NCBI RefSeq assembly: GCF_026153455.1 | Contig: NZ_CP110629.1 | Span: forward strand, 1,488,001 to 1,552,000 | Length of the DNA stretch: 64,000 bases | DNA from: Marinimicrobium sp. C6131 | GTDB taxonomy: Bacteria > Pseudomonadota > Gammaproteobacteria > Pseudomonadales > Cellvibrionaceae | Reading direction: 5' to 3' | Shown: positions 45,090 to 54,093 of the stretch, in pieces | Layout: the number at the start of each line of letters is the position of its first letter | How positions within the stretch are numbered: the first letter of the stretch is position 1 | The notes under the pieces: generated by a model | Database searches by the model: none | What the model saw: the letters and a program-made list of their open reading frames with translations, nothing else | What the model was told of the DNA's origin: nothing | Made by a program: the position numbers and the translations under genes

Positions 45090-46511
45090 TCAAACCCAAC
45101 TGGTTTTTTCTTCCCGCGAAAACGCCTCGTCCAGGGAAACCCGTAACTGATGCTCCACCCAATGGACCAGAGCGTCCTGATGCCTGGCCTGCCAACGCCC
45201 CTGCTGAAGTCGTTTTGCCCAACCCAACAGTTGCACCTGCTCCTCTCTTGGCCAGGTACCCGCCTCAGAACGCAACACCACCGCACTGCGCTCCGCATGG
45301 GGTTTGAGCCACAATTGGCGGGTAAACGTCAAAGCCCGGGCCATCACCACCAGTGGGAAGTTCGGATGCTTCACCGGCCCCATCACCTGTCGCTGACGCG
45401 TTAAAGGCAACCAACCCAAACGCTTACCCGGCAGCTCCCGGCTGGCCAGCCAGCCGCCCATCGAACCGATGACACCACCGGAAATGGCTCCGGTCAACAG
45501 TGACGCCCCGCCCAGTCCGGCATCCACCACCAGGCCGGTTGCCACGCCCGCACTGCCGCTGACCCACAGCAGCTCCCGCTGTTTGAGGCCCCATAAATAC
45601 CAGGTTTCAGTATTCATCAATTGATCGGTGTCCAGTTCCCAATTGCCGTCCCGCGCCAGTTCGCTGGCGCGGTGCCCCCACGCCTCACGCAACTGACGGA
45701 AAAAGTCCGTTTCGCGCTCATCCAGGGCGCGACGTAACTGTTCCTCGGCGCGCTGACGGCCAATCGCGCCGGGCACCTGCACCGGCTGGCGCTCCAGCAG
45801 TTGCTCGGCCCAGTAGGCGGCCAGGGCATCACTGACGTCGGTCAGGCGCTGCTGATCCCGCGCCGCCAATCCTTGAATCAGGCGTTGTATCGGCGCGGAC
45901 CAGTCGGGGGTCAATTCCCCCACCGCACGCAGTAGCGCCTGTCGGGCAGGCAGAGTCGCGGTAAGCGGGTTGAATACCCGGACCCACTGAAAAAACTGTC
46001 CGAGGGTTCGCTGCCAGGTCCCGGTTTGCGACTGGGGCGCCATGGGGTTGATCACGGCGAGCCTCGGTTGTCCGGTCCAACGCAGAATTTCCATTTCCGC
46101 CTCGTCCATCGCGGAAGGCGCCTGGGCGCCATCCACCACATAGAGAATACCCGCCCCGTCCATAATGGGTCTGAGCAGTTCGACCTCATCGGGAAAACGG
46201 TCGGCATGGCCCGGCTCCGCCAAAAAAGCCCGCACCCGGTTCGGACGCTCTCCGGGGCTGATCGGCTCACGCTCGAGCCAGGCCAGTACCTGACGGGCTC
46301 TCTGAAAGCCCGGCGTGTCCACCAGAGTCAGTAATACACGACCGTTCAGCGAGAATTCAAAGCGATCCGCACGACGGGTAGTGCCGGAAGCCGGGCTGAT
46401 CCGCACACTGTCGTTCTCGGTCAAGGTAGAGACAATGGAGGATTTGCCCCGATTGGGGTGTCCCACCACACACAAGGTGGGCGCCTGACTTGCAGATCCT
46501 GATCGGCTCAT
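45090..46511 (-). CDS. DUF3482 GTPase-like membrane-associated protein
   Basis: 473-residue protein with an N-terminal Era/Der-like G domain: G1 GHPNRGKSSIV (about 17-27), G3 DTPG, and a degenerate G4 (VINP). The C-terminal DUF3482 region contains a Gly-rich hydrophobic hairpin (about 310-355, GVATGLVVDAGLGGASLL...GGVIGSMGGWL). The ATG at 46511 overlaps the DUF2868 stop by four bases. The DUF2868-DUF3482 pair occurs together in Pseudomonas and relatives; function unknown. Confidence 0.85.
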   Translation of the reverse strand: MSRSGSASQAPTLCVVGHPNRGKSSIVSTLTENDSVRISPASGTTRRADRFEFSLNGRVLLTLVDTPGFQRARQVLAWLEREPISPGERPNRVRAFLAEPGHADRFPDEVELLRPIMDGAGILYVVDGAQAPSAMDEAEMEILRWTGQPRLAVINPMAPQSQTGTWQRTLGQFFQWVRVFNPLTATLPARQALLRAVGELTPDWSAPIQRLIQGLAARDQQRLTDVSDALAAYWAEQLLERQPVQVPGAIGRQRAEEQLRRALDERETDFFRQLREAWGHRASELARDGNWELDTDQLMNTETWYLWGLKQRELLWVSGSAGVATGLVVDAGLGGASLLTGAISGGVIGSMGGWLASRELPGKRLGWLPLTRQRQVMGPVKHPNFPLVVMARALTFTRQLWLKPHAERSAVVLRSEAGTWPREEQVQLLGWAKRLQQGRWQARHQDALVHWVEHQLRVSLDEAFSREEKTSWV

Positions 46512-47554
46512 TCGGTCACCCACTCCAATTGGTGTTCGCCGGCAAACTGACGCCAACTGGCCAGATGGCGCTCCGACCGCGTCTGGGCGTCGACCATGGC
46601 CCGGATACCCTGTCGGGTGGTGCCCGCACTTCTTACCTGTGCGACCAGATCCGCCAGTTCACCCACCGGCGAGCGGTTGGCGGGCACCTGCCAAAGAATG
46701 GCTTTCGGCCGGTTGGCCAGCAAGGTGTTGAGCTGAAATTCGTCGTCTGACCAGAGGTTGCTGCCAAGGCTCGGCTGCCCCTGTTGGTGTCGTTCCCAGT
46801 TGATCACCAGCGCGTTACTCCAGGCGCTGAGCGACGAAGCATTCACGCGCTCCAGTTTTACCCCATCGCCCTGACTTTCCCCCCGAACAGCGGGCCCTGG
46901 TCGCCGGGCTTTCAGTTGGCGCACGCGCAGAAGCCCGACGAGCGCTAGCAGAGCCCGCGGCAAGAGGTTGTAAAACAGCAGGCTGGCCATCAGAAACGGC
47001 CACCAGTCGCCCGCCCGTTCGATACTTGAGGCCTGGGGGTCGATACGTACGTAACGGGTTGCGTCCAATAGGGCCGCATCAGGCACGGCGGCGGGCCAGA
47101 GCCAGGCCCAGGGCGCGGCCAGCAGTTGCATCAGGCGCAGAGGGCTCTGTTCACCGTTGAGCAGGGTGGAGCTCCAGCCGAACGCCAGGTCGGTGAACAG
47201 CAGCAGGGTCCAGAACCCCAGTAACATGCCCAGTCCGAGCAACAACCAGAAACCCTGTAAACCAACCAGCATCTGCCAGCGTTGAGCCCGTCTGGGATAC
47301 CAGTGAAGGGTTTTTTGGCGCCAGCGGAACAGCCAGGGGCGGTCGCGGCCAAAGGCCGCCGCTCCGGCCGCCACCAGAGTACCCAGCAGGGGCAGTCCGG
47401 CCCAGAGCCACCAGAGCCAGAGCACGTTGAGTCGGCCCCCCGGCGCGTAGCTCAATGACGCGGCGGCGATAAGCCAGCCAATGATCACGGCAAGTGGCCA
47501 GAGCCAGAAAGGCAATTGCAGGCGGACATCAGCGATGCCGTTGGATTGGGTCAT
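46508..47554 (-). CDS. DUF2868 membrane protein
   Basis: 348-residue inner-membrane protein with about four hydrophobic segments in the first 230 residues (FWLWPLAVIIGWLIAAASL, then LNVLWLWWLWAGLPLLG, LQGFWLLLGLGMLLGFWTLLLF and WPFLMASLLFYNLLPRALL) and a soluble C-terminal domain. Start chosen at ATG 47554 with GGGACGGA directly upstream. Partner of the overlapping DUF3482 GTPase gene, so the two probably form a membrane complex (inference). Confidence 0.85.
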   Translation of the reverse strand: MTQSNGIADVRLQLPFWLWPLAVIIGWLIAAASLSYAPGGRLNVLWLWWLWAGLPLLGTLVAAGAAAFGRDRPWLFRWRQKTLHWYPRRAQRWQMLVGLQGFWLLLGLGMLLGFWTLLLFTDLAFGWSSTLLNGEQSPLRLMQLLAAPWAWLWPAAVPDAALLDATRYVRIDPQASSIERAGDWWPFLMASLLFYNLLPRALLALVGLLRVRQLKARRPGPAVRGESQGDGVKLERVNASSLSAWSNALVINWERHQQGQPSLGSNLWSDDEFQLNTLLANRPKAILWQVPANRSPVGELADLVAQVRSAGTTRQGIRAMVDAQTRSERHLASWRQFAGEHQLEWVTE

Positions 47555-47646
47555 TCCGTCCCCGGGACAATCGATAAGAACAGGGGGAGATTTAACCACA
47601 TCCTGAGGGGCGCCCGCGAGCGCTGAGGCTCGCGGGACGAGAGAAC

Positions 47647-47880
47647 TTACACTTCAATGTCGATCTTGCGGCGACGGCGACGGTCACCTGAGCGCATATC
47701 CACCAACGGCTTGATGTCCCGACGGCGCCGGTCACCACGTCGACGCTCCCGTATGGGTGCCGTGGGAGTGGTGTCCAGCACCTGCTCACTCACCGGCAGG
47801 GTTTCATCTTTCGCCCGGGTGGTGTTGATCTTGGTTCGGGCCGAGGGCGGCAAGGTACTGGTTGGACCTATGTAGGTCAT
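47647..47880 (-). CDS. Arg-rich 77-residue protein with twin GDRRRR motifs
   Basis: Small basic protein of no recognised family. The first half (MTYIGPTSTLPPSARTKINT) is neutral and proline/threonine-rich; the second half carries GDRRRRD and GDRRRRRK separated by 16 residues. GGAGG sits six bases before the ATG at 47880. It stands between cysG and DUF2868 on the same strand, with about 90 bases on each side. Could bind nucleic acid or an acidic partner; unproven. Confidence 0.7.
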   Translation of the reverse strand: MTYIGPTSTLPPSARTKINTTRAKDETLPVSEQVLDTTPTAPIRERRRGDRRRRDIKPLVDMRSGDRRRRRKIDIEV

Positions 47881-47968
47881 GATGACCTCCGATTCAGTTC
47901 GGGCCGTCAAAACGACGGCGCTTACCTTTTATATCGGTATTGGACCCGTAATCTTGACCACAAGTTCG

Positions 47969-49399
47969 CTATTTTGTGACCGGCGCCTCATTACTGTCAA
48001 TTTCTTGACCCTTCGTCCGGTCGGGCGAAAACCAGCTCAACTGCCGGTGCAGCTTGACCACCTCTCCGACGATCAGCAGTGTCGGCCCGTGCACATTGCT
48101 GCGGGCGACCCGCTCAGCCATGTCGTTCAGGGTCCCGATCAGTACCCGTTGATCCTGCGTGGTGCCCTTCTCCACCAGGGCCACCGGAGTCTCCGGCGCC
48201 CGGCCATGCTGCATCAGCACCTGGCAGATTTCTTCCAGCCCCACCAGGCTCATATAAAACACCAGCGTCTGCCCCGGCAGTGCCAACTCGGGCCAGGTCA
48301 GGTTCGGATTGTCGGTCTTCAGATGCCCGGTGATGAAACGTACCGACTGGGAGTAATCGCGGTGGGTCAGCGGGATACCCGCATAAGCCGCGCAGCCCGA
48401 GGCGGCGGTAATGCCCGGCACCACCTGAAAGGGAATCCGGTGCGCCGCCAGCAGATCAATCTCCTCGCCGCCACGGCCGAAGATAAACGGATCGCCGCCC
48501 TTCAGGCGCAGCACCCGCTTGCCCTCCTGGGCCAGCTTGAGCAGTAATTCGTTAATATTTTCCTGAGGCATGTGATGATCGCTGCGTCGCTTGCCCACAT
48601 AGATCCGGTCCGCATCCCGGCGTACCAGCTCCATCACTTCCGGTGACACCAACCGGTCGTAGAGCACCACATCCGCCTGCTGCATCAGGCGCAGTGCTTT
48701 CAGGGTCAGTAACTCCGGATCCCCGGGACCACCGCCGACCAGATACACCTCGCCCTGGGTATCGACATAGTCCGGGTTGGCCAGATCCTCGGCAATGGCT
48801 TTCTCAGCCTGTTCATCCTGGCCACTGAACACCAGCTCGGCAATCGGCCCCTGCAATACCTTTTCCCAGAACCGGCGCCGGTTTTCCTCACTGAAGGACT
48901 GCTTCACCCGCTCCCGCCAACGGCTGGCCAGTTGGGCCAGGCGACCGTAGCTTTTGGGAATCAGGGTTTCCAGCTTGGCCCGTACCATCCGCGCCAGTAC
49001 CGGCGCCTCGCCACCGCTGGAAATGGCAATCACCAGGGGCGAGCGATCGACAATCGCCGGGGTAATAAAGCTGCAGAGCTTCGGGCTGTCAACCACGTTG
49101 GTGGGCAGGTAGCGGGCCTGGGACTCTTCCGAAATGCGAACGTTGAGTTCGTTGTCATCCGTGGCGGAGCACACCAGCACCACGTCATTCAGATCGCTGG
49201 ATTGGTACTCCCGATAATGCAATTCACCACCGCCCTGCTCGGCCAGGTGTTTGAGCTCATCGGAAATCTCGGGGGCCACAATACACAGTCGGGCACCAGC
49301 GTGGGCCAGCAAGCGGCCTTTGCGGGTGGCAATGTCGCCGCCGCCGACCAGAAGGCAGCGGCGGTTTTTCAGATCCAGAAAGACGGGGAAATAATCCAT
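47969..49399 (-). CDS. cysG: Siroheme synthase CysG
   Basis: Three-activity enzyme that turns uroporphyrinogen III into siroheme. 476 residues: N-terminal dehydrogenase/ferrochelatase domain (MDYFPVFLDLKNRRCLLVGG, Rossmann GGGDIATRK) and C-terminal SUMT methyltransferase domain (from about 215) with VGGGPGDPELLTLKALR and LRLKGGDPFIFGRGGEE. E. coli CysG has 457 residues. Start at ATG 49399; the longer frame lacks homology. It feeds siroheme to CysI at 19-20.6 kb. Confidence 0.94.
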   Translation of the reverse strand: MDYFPVFLDLKNRRCLLVGGGDIATRKGRLLAHAGARLCIVAPEISDELKHLAEQGGGELHYREYQSSDLNDVVLVCSATDDNELNVRISEESQARYLPTNVVDSPKLCSFITPAIVDRSPLVIAISSGGEAPVLARMVRAKLETLIPKSYGRLAQLASRWRERVKQSFSEENRRRFWEKVLQGPIAELVFSGQDEQAEKAIAEDLANPDYVDTQGEVYLVGGGPGDPELLTLKALRLMQQADVVLYDRLVSPEVMELVRRDADRIYVGKRRSDHHMPQENINELLLKLAQEGKRVLRLKGGDPFIFGRGGEEIDLLAAHRIPFQVVPGITAASGCAAYAGIPLTHRDYSQSVRFITGHLKTDNPNLTWPELALPGQTLVFYMSLVGLEEICQVLMQHGRAPETPVALVEKGTTQDQRVLIGTLNDMAERVARSNVHGPTLLIVGEVVKLHRQLSWFSPDRTKGQEIDSNEAPVTK

Positions 49400-49444
49400 A
49401 AATTGACACCACCGGCATCGCGGATGAACAGGCATTGTGAAAAC

Positions 49445-49470
49445 GGTGGATGACGCTTCGCTTATCCACC
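49445..49470. repeat. REP-like palindrome upstream of cysG
   Basis: GGTGGATgACGCTTCGCTtATCCACC, with outer arms GGTGGAT/ATCCACC and inner GAAGCG-like loop. It is a REP form different from the TCGGATTA units at 6.2, 49.7 and 53.7 kb. Confidence 0.6.
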
Positions 49471-49536
49471 CTACGACTGATAAATTTACGTTGACCGTGG
49501 GTGCTAGTTCCCGGAACGATACGTTGGCACGGTGGA

Positions 49537-49635
49537 GGTTGGGTATGCTGTTGTGAGACCGTCACCCGCCTGGACGGCGGGTGTCGAGCCTACTGGGACG
49601 TATTTACGGCGTGTCTCACAACAGCATACCCAACC
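49537..49635. repeat. Long-arm inverted repeat, copy C (short core)
   Basis: Arms 49537-49559 and 49613-49635, 23 bases, perfect. Core of 53 bases, plus orientation, nearly identical to copy B2 (CACCCGCC/GGCGGGTG hairpin, GAGCCTACTGGGACGTATTT). The arm differs from that of B2 at six positions and every change is compensated on the other side. Upstream flank CCGGAACGATACGTTGGCAC is also shared with B2. Confidence 0.88.
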
Positions 49636-49668
49636 GGAGCGCTACCATCGAAGCTCTGGAGAACGACT

Positions 49669-49702
49669 GTCGGATTACGCGCTTTGCGCTAATCCGACCT
49701 AC
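49669..49702. repeat. REP palindrome
   Basis: TGTCGGATTA, CGCGCTTTGCGC, TAATCCGACCTA: same family as 6141-6239 and 53656-53690. It lies between the serS stop and repeat copy C. Confidence 0.8.
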
Positions 49703-49715
49703 ACGACACTCCGGT

Positions 49716-51008
49716 TTAAACCGGGGTGTTTACGCCCAGGCTTTTCAGCCCACCCATGTAGGGCTGCAAGACTTCCGGGATGGTGATGCTACCATCCTCC
49801 TGCTGATAGTTTTCCAGCACCGCCAATAGCGTTCGACCAATCGCCAGCCCGGAACCATTCAGCGTATGCAGCAGCTCCGGCTTGCCGGTTTCCGGGTTGC
49901 GATAGCGGGCCTTCATCCGGCGCGCCTGGAAATCCCGGAAGTTACTGCAGGACGAGATTTCCCGGTAGCGCTCCTGAGACGGTACCCACACTTCGATATC
50001 ATAGGTTTTCGCCGCTGAAAAGCCGATATCGCCGCCGCACAGAATAACGGTGCGGTAGGGCAAACCCAGTTTCTGCAAAATCGCTTCGGCGTGGCCGGTC
50101 AGTTTCTCCAGGGTCTCATCGGATTCTTCCGGACGGACAAACTGCACCAGCTCCACCTTTTCAAACTGATGCTGACGAATCAGTCCACGGGTATCCTTCC
50201 CGTGGGAGCCGGCTTCACTGCGGAAACAGGGCGTGTGGCTGACAAATTTCATGGGTAGTTGGTCCGCCCCATCAAGCAGCACATTGCGCAGAATATTGGT
50301 GACCGGCACTTCCGCCGTGGGAATCAGGTAAAAACACCGCTCATCATCCAGCTTGAACAGGTCTTCCTCAAACTTGGGCAACTGACCGGTGCCGGTCAGC
50401 GAATCCGAGTTCACAATAAAGGGCACGTTCACTTCCTCGTAACCGTGCTCCTCGATGTGCGTGTCCAACATGAACTGTGCCAGGGCCCGATGCAGACGGG
50501 CAATGCCTGAGCGCAGCAATGCGAAGCGCGCACCGGTCAACTTGCTCGCGGTATCAAAATCCAGCCCGCCCAGGCGCGCGCCCAGATCCACGTGATCGAC
50601 AATCGGAAAACCGAACTCGCGCGGCGAACCCCAGCGGCGCACCTCGACGTTATCGTCTTCGCTTTCACCTTCGGGCACTTCATCAGCGGGAATATTGGGA
50701 ATGCCACTCAACAGGTCATCCAACTCCGCCTGAATCTCATCCAGCTCCGCTTCGGCTTTACCCAGGGCCTCTTTCAGCTCACTGACCTGGGCCAGCAGGG
50801 GCTCCACATCCTCACCCCGCTGCTTCGCCTGGCCAATCGATTTGGCGCTGGCATTGCGCTCCTTCTGCAGGTTCTCGGTCTTCACCTGCACCTCACGACG
50901 GCGCTCCTCCAGCGACGTCAGGCGCGCGACGTCCAACTCATAACCACGCTTCTTCAGCGCCTCGGCCACCGCTTCGGGATTGGTACGAACAAGTTTTGGA
51001 TCCAGCAT
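49716..51008 (-). CDS. serS: Seryl-tRNA synthetase
   Basis: Class II aminoacyl-tRNA synthetase charging tRNA-Ser and tRNA-Sec. 430 residues as in E. coli. N-terminal coiled coil (about 28-105) that grips the tRNA, motif 2 CFRSEAGSHGKDTRGLIRQHQFEKVE, and motif 3 NGSGLAIGRTLLAVLENYQ. ATG start MLDPKLVRTNPEAVAEAL. Downstream of crcB with repeat copy D between. Confidence 0.97.
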   Translation of the reverse strand: MLDPKLVRTNPEAVAEALKKRGYELDVARLTSLEERRREVQVKTENLQKERNASAKSIGQAKQRGEDVEPLLAQVSELKEALGKAEAELDEIQAELDDLLSGIPNIPADEVPEGESEDDNVEVRRWGSPREFGFPIVDHVDLGARLGGLDFDTASKLTGARFALLRSGIARLHRALAQFMLDTHIEEHGYEEVNVPFIVNSDSLTGTGQLPKFEEDLFKLDDERCFYLIPTAEVPVTNILRNVLLDGADQLPMKFVSHTPCFRSEAGSHGKDTRGLIRQHQFEKVELVQFVRPEESDETLEKLTGHAEAILQKLGLPYRTVILCGGDIGFSAAKTYDIEVWVPSQERYREISSCSNFRDFQARRMKARYRNPETGKPELLHTLNGSGLAIGRTLLAVLENYQQEDGSITIPEVLQPYMGGLKSLGVNTPV

Positions 51009-51110
51009 AAAAATGTCTTATTCAGTTCAGATGGTTAAAAATTTGATGTTCTAAAATAACTCGCGGTACGGTCTACTCTCTAAGTTCCCGGAACTTGGAG
51101 CTTACTGCCA

Positions 51111-51216
51111 GCGGATACGGGTACTGATACCCGGGACCGTCGGAGGCATGGATGCCGACGCAGAGCCTACAGGGACGTACTTGCCGCGGGTCCCGGGTAT
51201 CAGTACCCGTATCCGC
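51111..51216. repeat. Long-arm inverted repeat, copy D (short core)
   Basis: Arms 51111-51137 and 51190-51216, 27 bases, perfect, each with an inner dyad GGGTA-CTGA-TACCC. Core of 52 bases, plus orientation: GTCGGAGGCATGGATGCCGAC hairpin, GAGCCTACAGGGACGTACTT, GCCGCGGG. The right arm ends 21 bases from the crcB stop; serS starts 103 bases to the left. Confidence 0.9.
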
Positions 51217-51236
51217 CCCCAATCAAAACAAAAGCA

Positions 51237-51611
51237 CTAAAAAAACATACGTGCGAAATAAACCGACGCAACAACGGCGAGCAAACAACTCAACAACGTG
51301 ACCAGCGAATAAACCACCGCCACGGTCGGCGCCCCATTCTGCCAGAGCAACAAGGCATCCAACGAAAACGTCGAGAAAGTCGTCAACGCCCCCAAAAAAC
51401 CGGTAATCACAAACGGCCGATACTCCGGCGGCAAAACACCTTTATCGACAATCATCACGAAAGCCACGCCCACCAACAGACAACCGAGCACATTGGCCAC
51501 CAGCGTTCCCAGCGGAAAACGCGTACCCATCACCGGAAACAGCCAGGTCGTCAAACCGAATCGTCCCATCGCCCCGAGGGCGCCGCCCAAAGCCACGGCC
51601 AACCACTGCAT
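51237..51611 (-). CDS. crcB: Fluoride channel Fluc/CrcB
   Basis: Dual-topology fluoride exporter subunit, 124 residues with four helices. Signature residues GRFGLTTW (Asn/Arg pore region), NVLGCLLVG and GFLGALTTFSTFSLD are present. The ATG at 51611 overlaps the rarA stop (TGATG), so it is coupled to rarA. No fluoride riboswitch is seen, which fits its place inside an operon. Confidence 0.94.
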   Translation of the reverse strand: MQWLAVALGGALGAMGRFGLTTWLFPVMGTRFPLGTLVANVLGCLLVGVAFVMIVDKGVLPPEYRPFVITGFLGALTTFSTFSLDALLLWQNGAPTVAVVYSLVTLLSCLLAVVASVYFARMFF

Positions 51612-52963
51612 CAATCGCTCTCCCGGCTGTAACGTCGAATCGGGCTCTTGGCATCCAGTTCACGGAAATAAGCCAACTTTTCCCGAATCCTCTGCTCAAG
51701 CCCTCGCTCCACCGGCTCGTAATACACCCGGTCCGCCAATTCGGGCGGCAAATAACACTCACCCGCCGCGTAAGCGCCGGGCTCATGGTGGGCGTAACGG
51801 TACTCCGCCCCGTAATCCATGGACTTCATCAACTTGGTGGGGGCATTGCGCAAATGCACCGGCACCTCATAGCCCGGCTGCTCGCGCACCTCGGCCATCA
51901 CCGTATTGAAGGCATTATACACAGCATTGCTTTTGGGTGCCGAAGCCATATAAACCACGGCCTGGGCGATGGCCAACTCACCCTCCGGACTGCCCAGGCG
52001 CTCCTGGGTATCCCAGGCCGCCAGCGCCAGAGGCAGTGCGCGCGGGTCGGCATTGCCGATATCCTCACTGGCAATGCGGACTATGCGCCGGGCGATATAG
52101 AGCGGATCGCAACCGCCATCGAGCATGCGGGCAAACCAGTACAGTGCACCGTCCGGGGAGGAACCGCGCACCGATTTATGCAACGCGGAAATCTGCTCAT
52201 AAAACAGATCCCCGCCTTTATCAAACCGGCGAACATCCGCCGCAAGCACCTCTTCCAGCACCGACCGATCGATCACTTTCTGACCGTCACGTTCCTCCGC
52301 CAGATCCGACGCGATCTCCAGCAGGTTCAGCGCCTTACGGGCATCGCCATCGGCGGCCCTGGCGAGCGTATCGAGCCACTCGTCGTCTATTCGAATAGCG
52401 TCATTGCCCAACCCTCGCTCGGTATCCTCAAGTGCCTGGCGCAAGACCTGACGAATATGCTCGAACTCCAGCCCGCGCAGCACATACACCCGGCAGCGCG
52501 AGAGCAGCGCGTTGTTCAGTTCAAACGACGGGTTCTCGGTGGTGGCACCGATAAAAATCAGGGTGCCGTCCTCCACATAAGGCAGAAACGCATCCTGCTG
52601 CGCTTTATTGAAACGGTGCACCTCATCGACAAACAGGATCGTCTTGCGCCCCCGGGCGGCCCGCTCCTGCTCGGCCACCTGCACCGCCGCGCGAATATCC
52701 TTCACACCCGCCAGCACGGCGGAAATGGTCTGAAAGCGCGCGTCCGCCTGCTCGGCAAACAGCCGCGCCAGGGTGGTTTTCCCCACACCCGGGGGCCCCC
52801 ACAGAATCATGGAATGTAAATGACCGCGCTCAATGGCATCGCGCAGCGGCTTGCCGGGCGCGAGTAAATGCTCCTGACCGATGTAGTCCGCCAGGTTGCG
52901 CGGCCGCATCCGCGCCGCCAAAGGCTGATAGACCGGCTCGCTTTGAAACAGATCGTTAACCAT
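51611..52963 (-). CDS. rarA: Replication-associated recombination protein RarA (MgsA)
   Basis: AAA+ ATPase acting at stalled forks, a relative of clamp-loader subunits. 450 residues: Walker A LWGPPGVGKTTLARL, Walker B ILFVDEVHRFNK, sensor 1 GATTENPSF, then the MgsA C-terminal tetramerisation domain with LPLALAAWDTQERLG. The ATG at 52963 overlaps the lolA stop by one base. Confidence 0.95.
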   Translation of the reverse strand: MVNDLFQSEPVYQPLAARMRPRNLADYIGQEHLLAPGKPLRDAIERGHLHSMILWGPPGVGKTTLARLFAEQADARFQTISAVLAGVKDIRAAVQVAEQERAARGRKTILFVDEVHRFNKAQQDAFLPYVEDGTLIFIGATTENPSFELNNALLSRCRVYVLRGLEFEHIRQVLRQALEDTERGLGNDAIRIDDEWLDTLARAADGDARKALNLLEIASDLAEERDGQKVIDRSVLEEVLAADVRRFDKGGDLFYEQISALHKSVRGSSPDGALYWFARMLDGGCDPLYIARRIVRIASEDIGNADPRALPLALAAWDTQERLGSPEGELAIAQAVVYMASAPKSNAVYNAFNTVMAEVREQPGYEVPVHLRNAPTKLMKSMDYGAEYRYAHHEPGAYAAGECYLPPELADRVYYEPVERGLEQRIREKLAYFRELDAKSPIRRYSRESD

Positions 52964-53583
52964 CAATCCACCAACACATCGACGCCCTCCGGCACCTCAA
53001 AGGTAAACCGACTGTCATCGATGGACTCATTGCGTTTCAGATCGGACAGGGTAAACCGGGTGGTCTGATCCAGATTGTCATCCATCCGGATCTCTCTCAA
53101 CAGATCACCGTCAAACGTCAGCACCAGCGCGGCGAACAGACTGTCATCATCCTTTGGTTCCAGGCGGAACGCATCCCAGCCTTCATCCGTCTGTGCATGG
53201 GTAATCTCAAACTGCTCATTCAGCGCCGTCAGCTCATCACTGAGAATCAGCGCCGGCGTATCCTGCAACTCCTCATCGAATTCACGCACCGTCACCTGCA
53301 TCAGATCCGGGTCGTACAGCCAAATGGACTCGTGATCCGACACCAGACGCTGCTCAAACGGCTCCCGCGTGTGCCAGTCAAACTTGCCCGGGCGAGCCAT
53401 GGCGAAATCCCCCGAGCTCTCCTCCAGCACCTCGCCGTCCATATCGATCAAGACCTGGGTGAACTCACCCTGCAAGCTGGTCATGGCGTCCAGACGGGAG
53501 CGCAGTTCCGCGGTCGGGTCGGCTTGCAGGGGGGTGCTCAGAAGGAGCAGGGTTGAGGTGATCAGAGCGTAGAGTCGATTCAT
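52963..53583 (-). CDS. lolA: Outer-membrane lipoprotein carrier LolA
   Basis: Periplasmic carrier that takes lipoproteins from LolCDE to LolB. 206 residues with a signal peptide (MNRLYALITSTLLLLSTPLQ, cleavage after QA) and the LolA core LQGEFTQVLIDMDGEVLEESSGDFAMARPGKF (residues 39-70) with WLYDPDLMQVTV. Start at ATG 53583. In relatives it follows ftsK directly; here an IS1111-type element intervenes. Confidence 0.92.
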   Translation of the reverse strand: MNRLYALITSTLLLLSTPLQADPTAELRSRLDAMTSLQGEFTQVLIDMDGEVLEESSGDFAMARPGKFDWHTREPFEQRLVSDHESIWLYDPDLMQVTVREFDEELQDTPALILSDELTALNEQFEITHAQTDEGWDAFRLEPKDDDSLFAALVLTFDGDLLREIRMDDNLDQTTRFTLSDLKRNESIDDSRFTFEVPEGVDVLVD

Positions 53584-53655
53584 AAATAGTAGCTCGGTTG
53601 TTTGGTTGTGTTCTTTGGACCCCAGGGGGTGACTGTAAAGTTCCGGTGGTTGTTT

Positions 53656-53690
53656 TGTCGGATTACGGCCTTGCGGCCTAATCCGACCTC
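53656..53690. repeat. REP palindrome at the IS1111 right end
   Basis: TTGTCGGATTA, CGGCCTTGCGGCC, TAATCCGACCTC. The insertion element begins at its 3' edge (53685). Confidence 0.8.
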
Positions 53691-53702
53691 TCATAACTCA
53701 GT

Positions 53703-54093
53703 CAAGTCCCTTTATTTAATCATTTTACCTGCCTGTTGGGCACACGAGTCTGCTGGCATTGCCTGAGTCGTTGACGCACATGCCGGTGGTACTCGTGTGT
53801 TTAGCCTGTGTGCCAGCTCGAAGGCCTCCCGGATGAACGTCCATGGGGTCAACCGAACCTCTCGCATCGGATGTCCGCCTGGCGGCATCAACTCAGTTAC
53901 CTTGGGTATCGCGTTCCATGGATCATCCCGCGGGCTGCCTCTTGACTACTTAGGAGCCTCAAGACTGGGCTAGAGGTCGGATCGAAGGTCAGCCCGAAGG
54001 AAGACTCGTTGCCAGCGTGTTACGGCTGGATTAACTCATTGCTCGCTCCTGTTGCTCGTCTCTGTTCGTCCTCATCGGTCGACTCGGTGGTGC
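53703..54093 (-). ncRNA. Candidate bridge RNA region of the IS1111-type element
   Basis: Non-coding and highly structured. Read on the minus strand it first forms a long stem-loop (53831-53928: GGATGA/TCATCC plus TCCATGG/CCATGGA, with an inner GATG-CCG/CGG-CATC hairpin), then a second (53741-53799: CACACGAGT/ACTCGTGTG, inner GGCAT/ATGCC). Each has two-sided internal loops, the plan of the target- and donor-binding loops of IS110-family bridge RNAs. Exact RNA ends are unknown. Confidence 0.55.
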
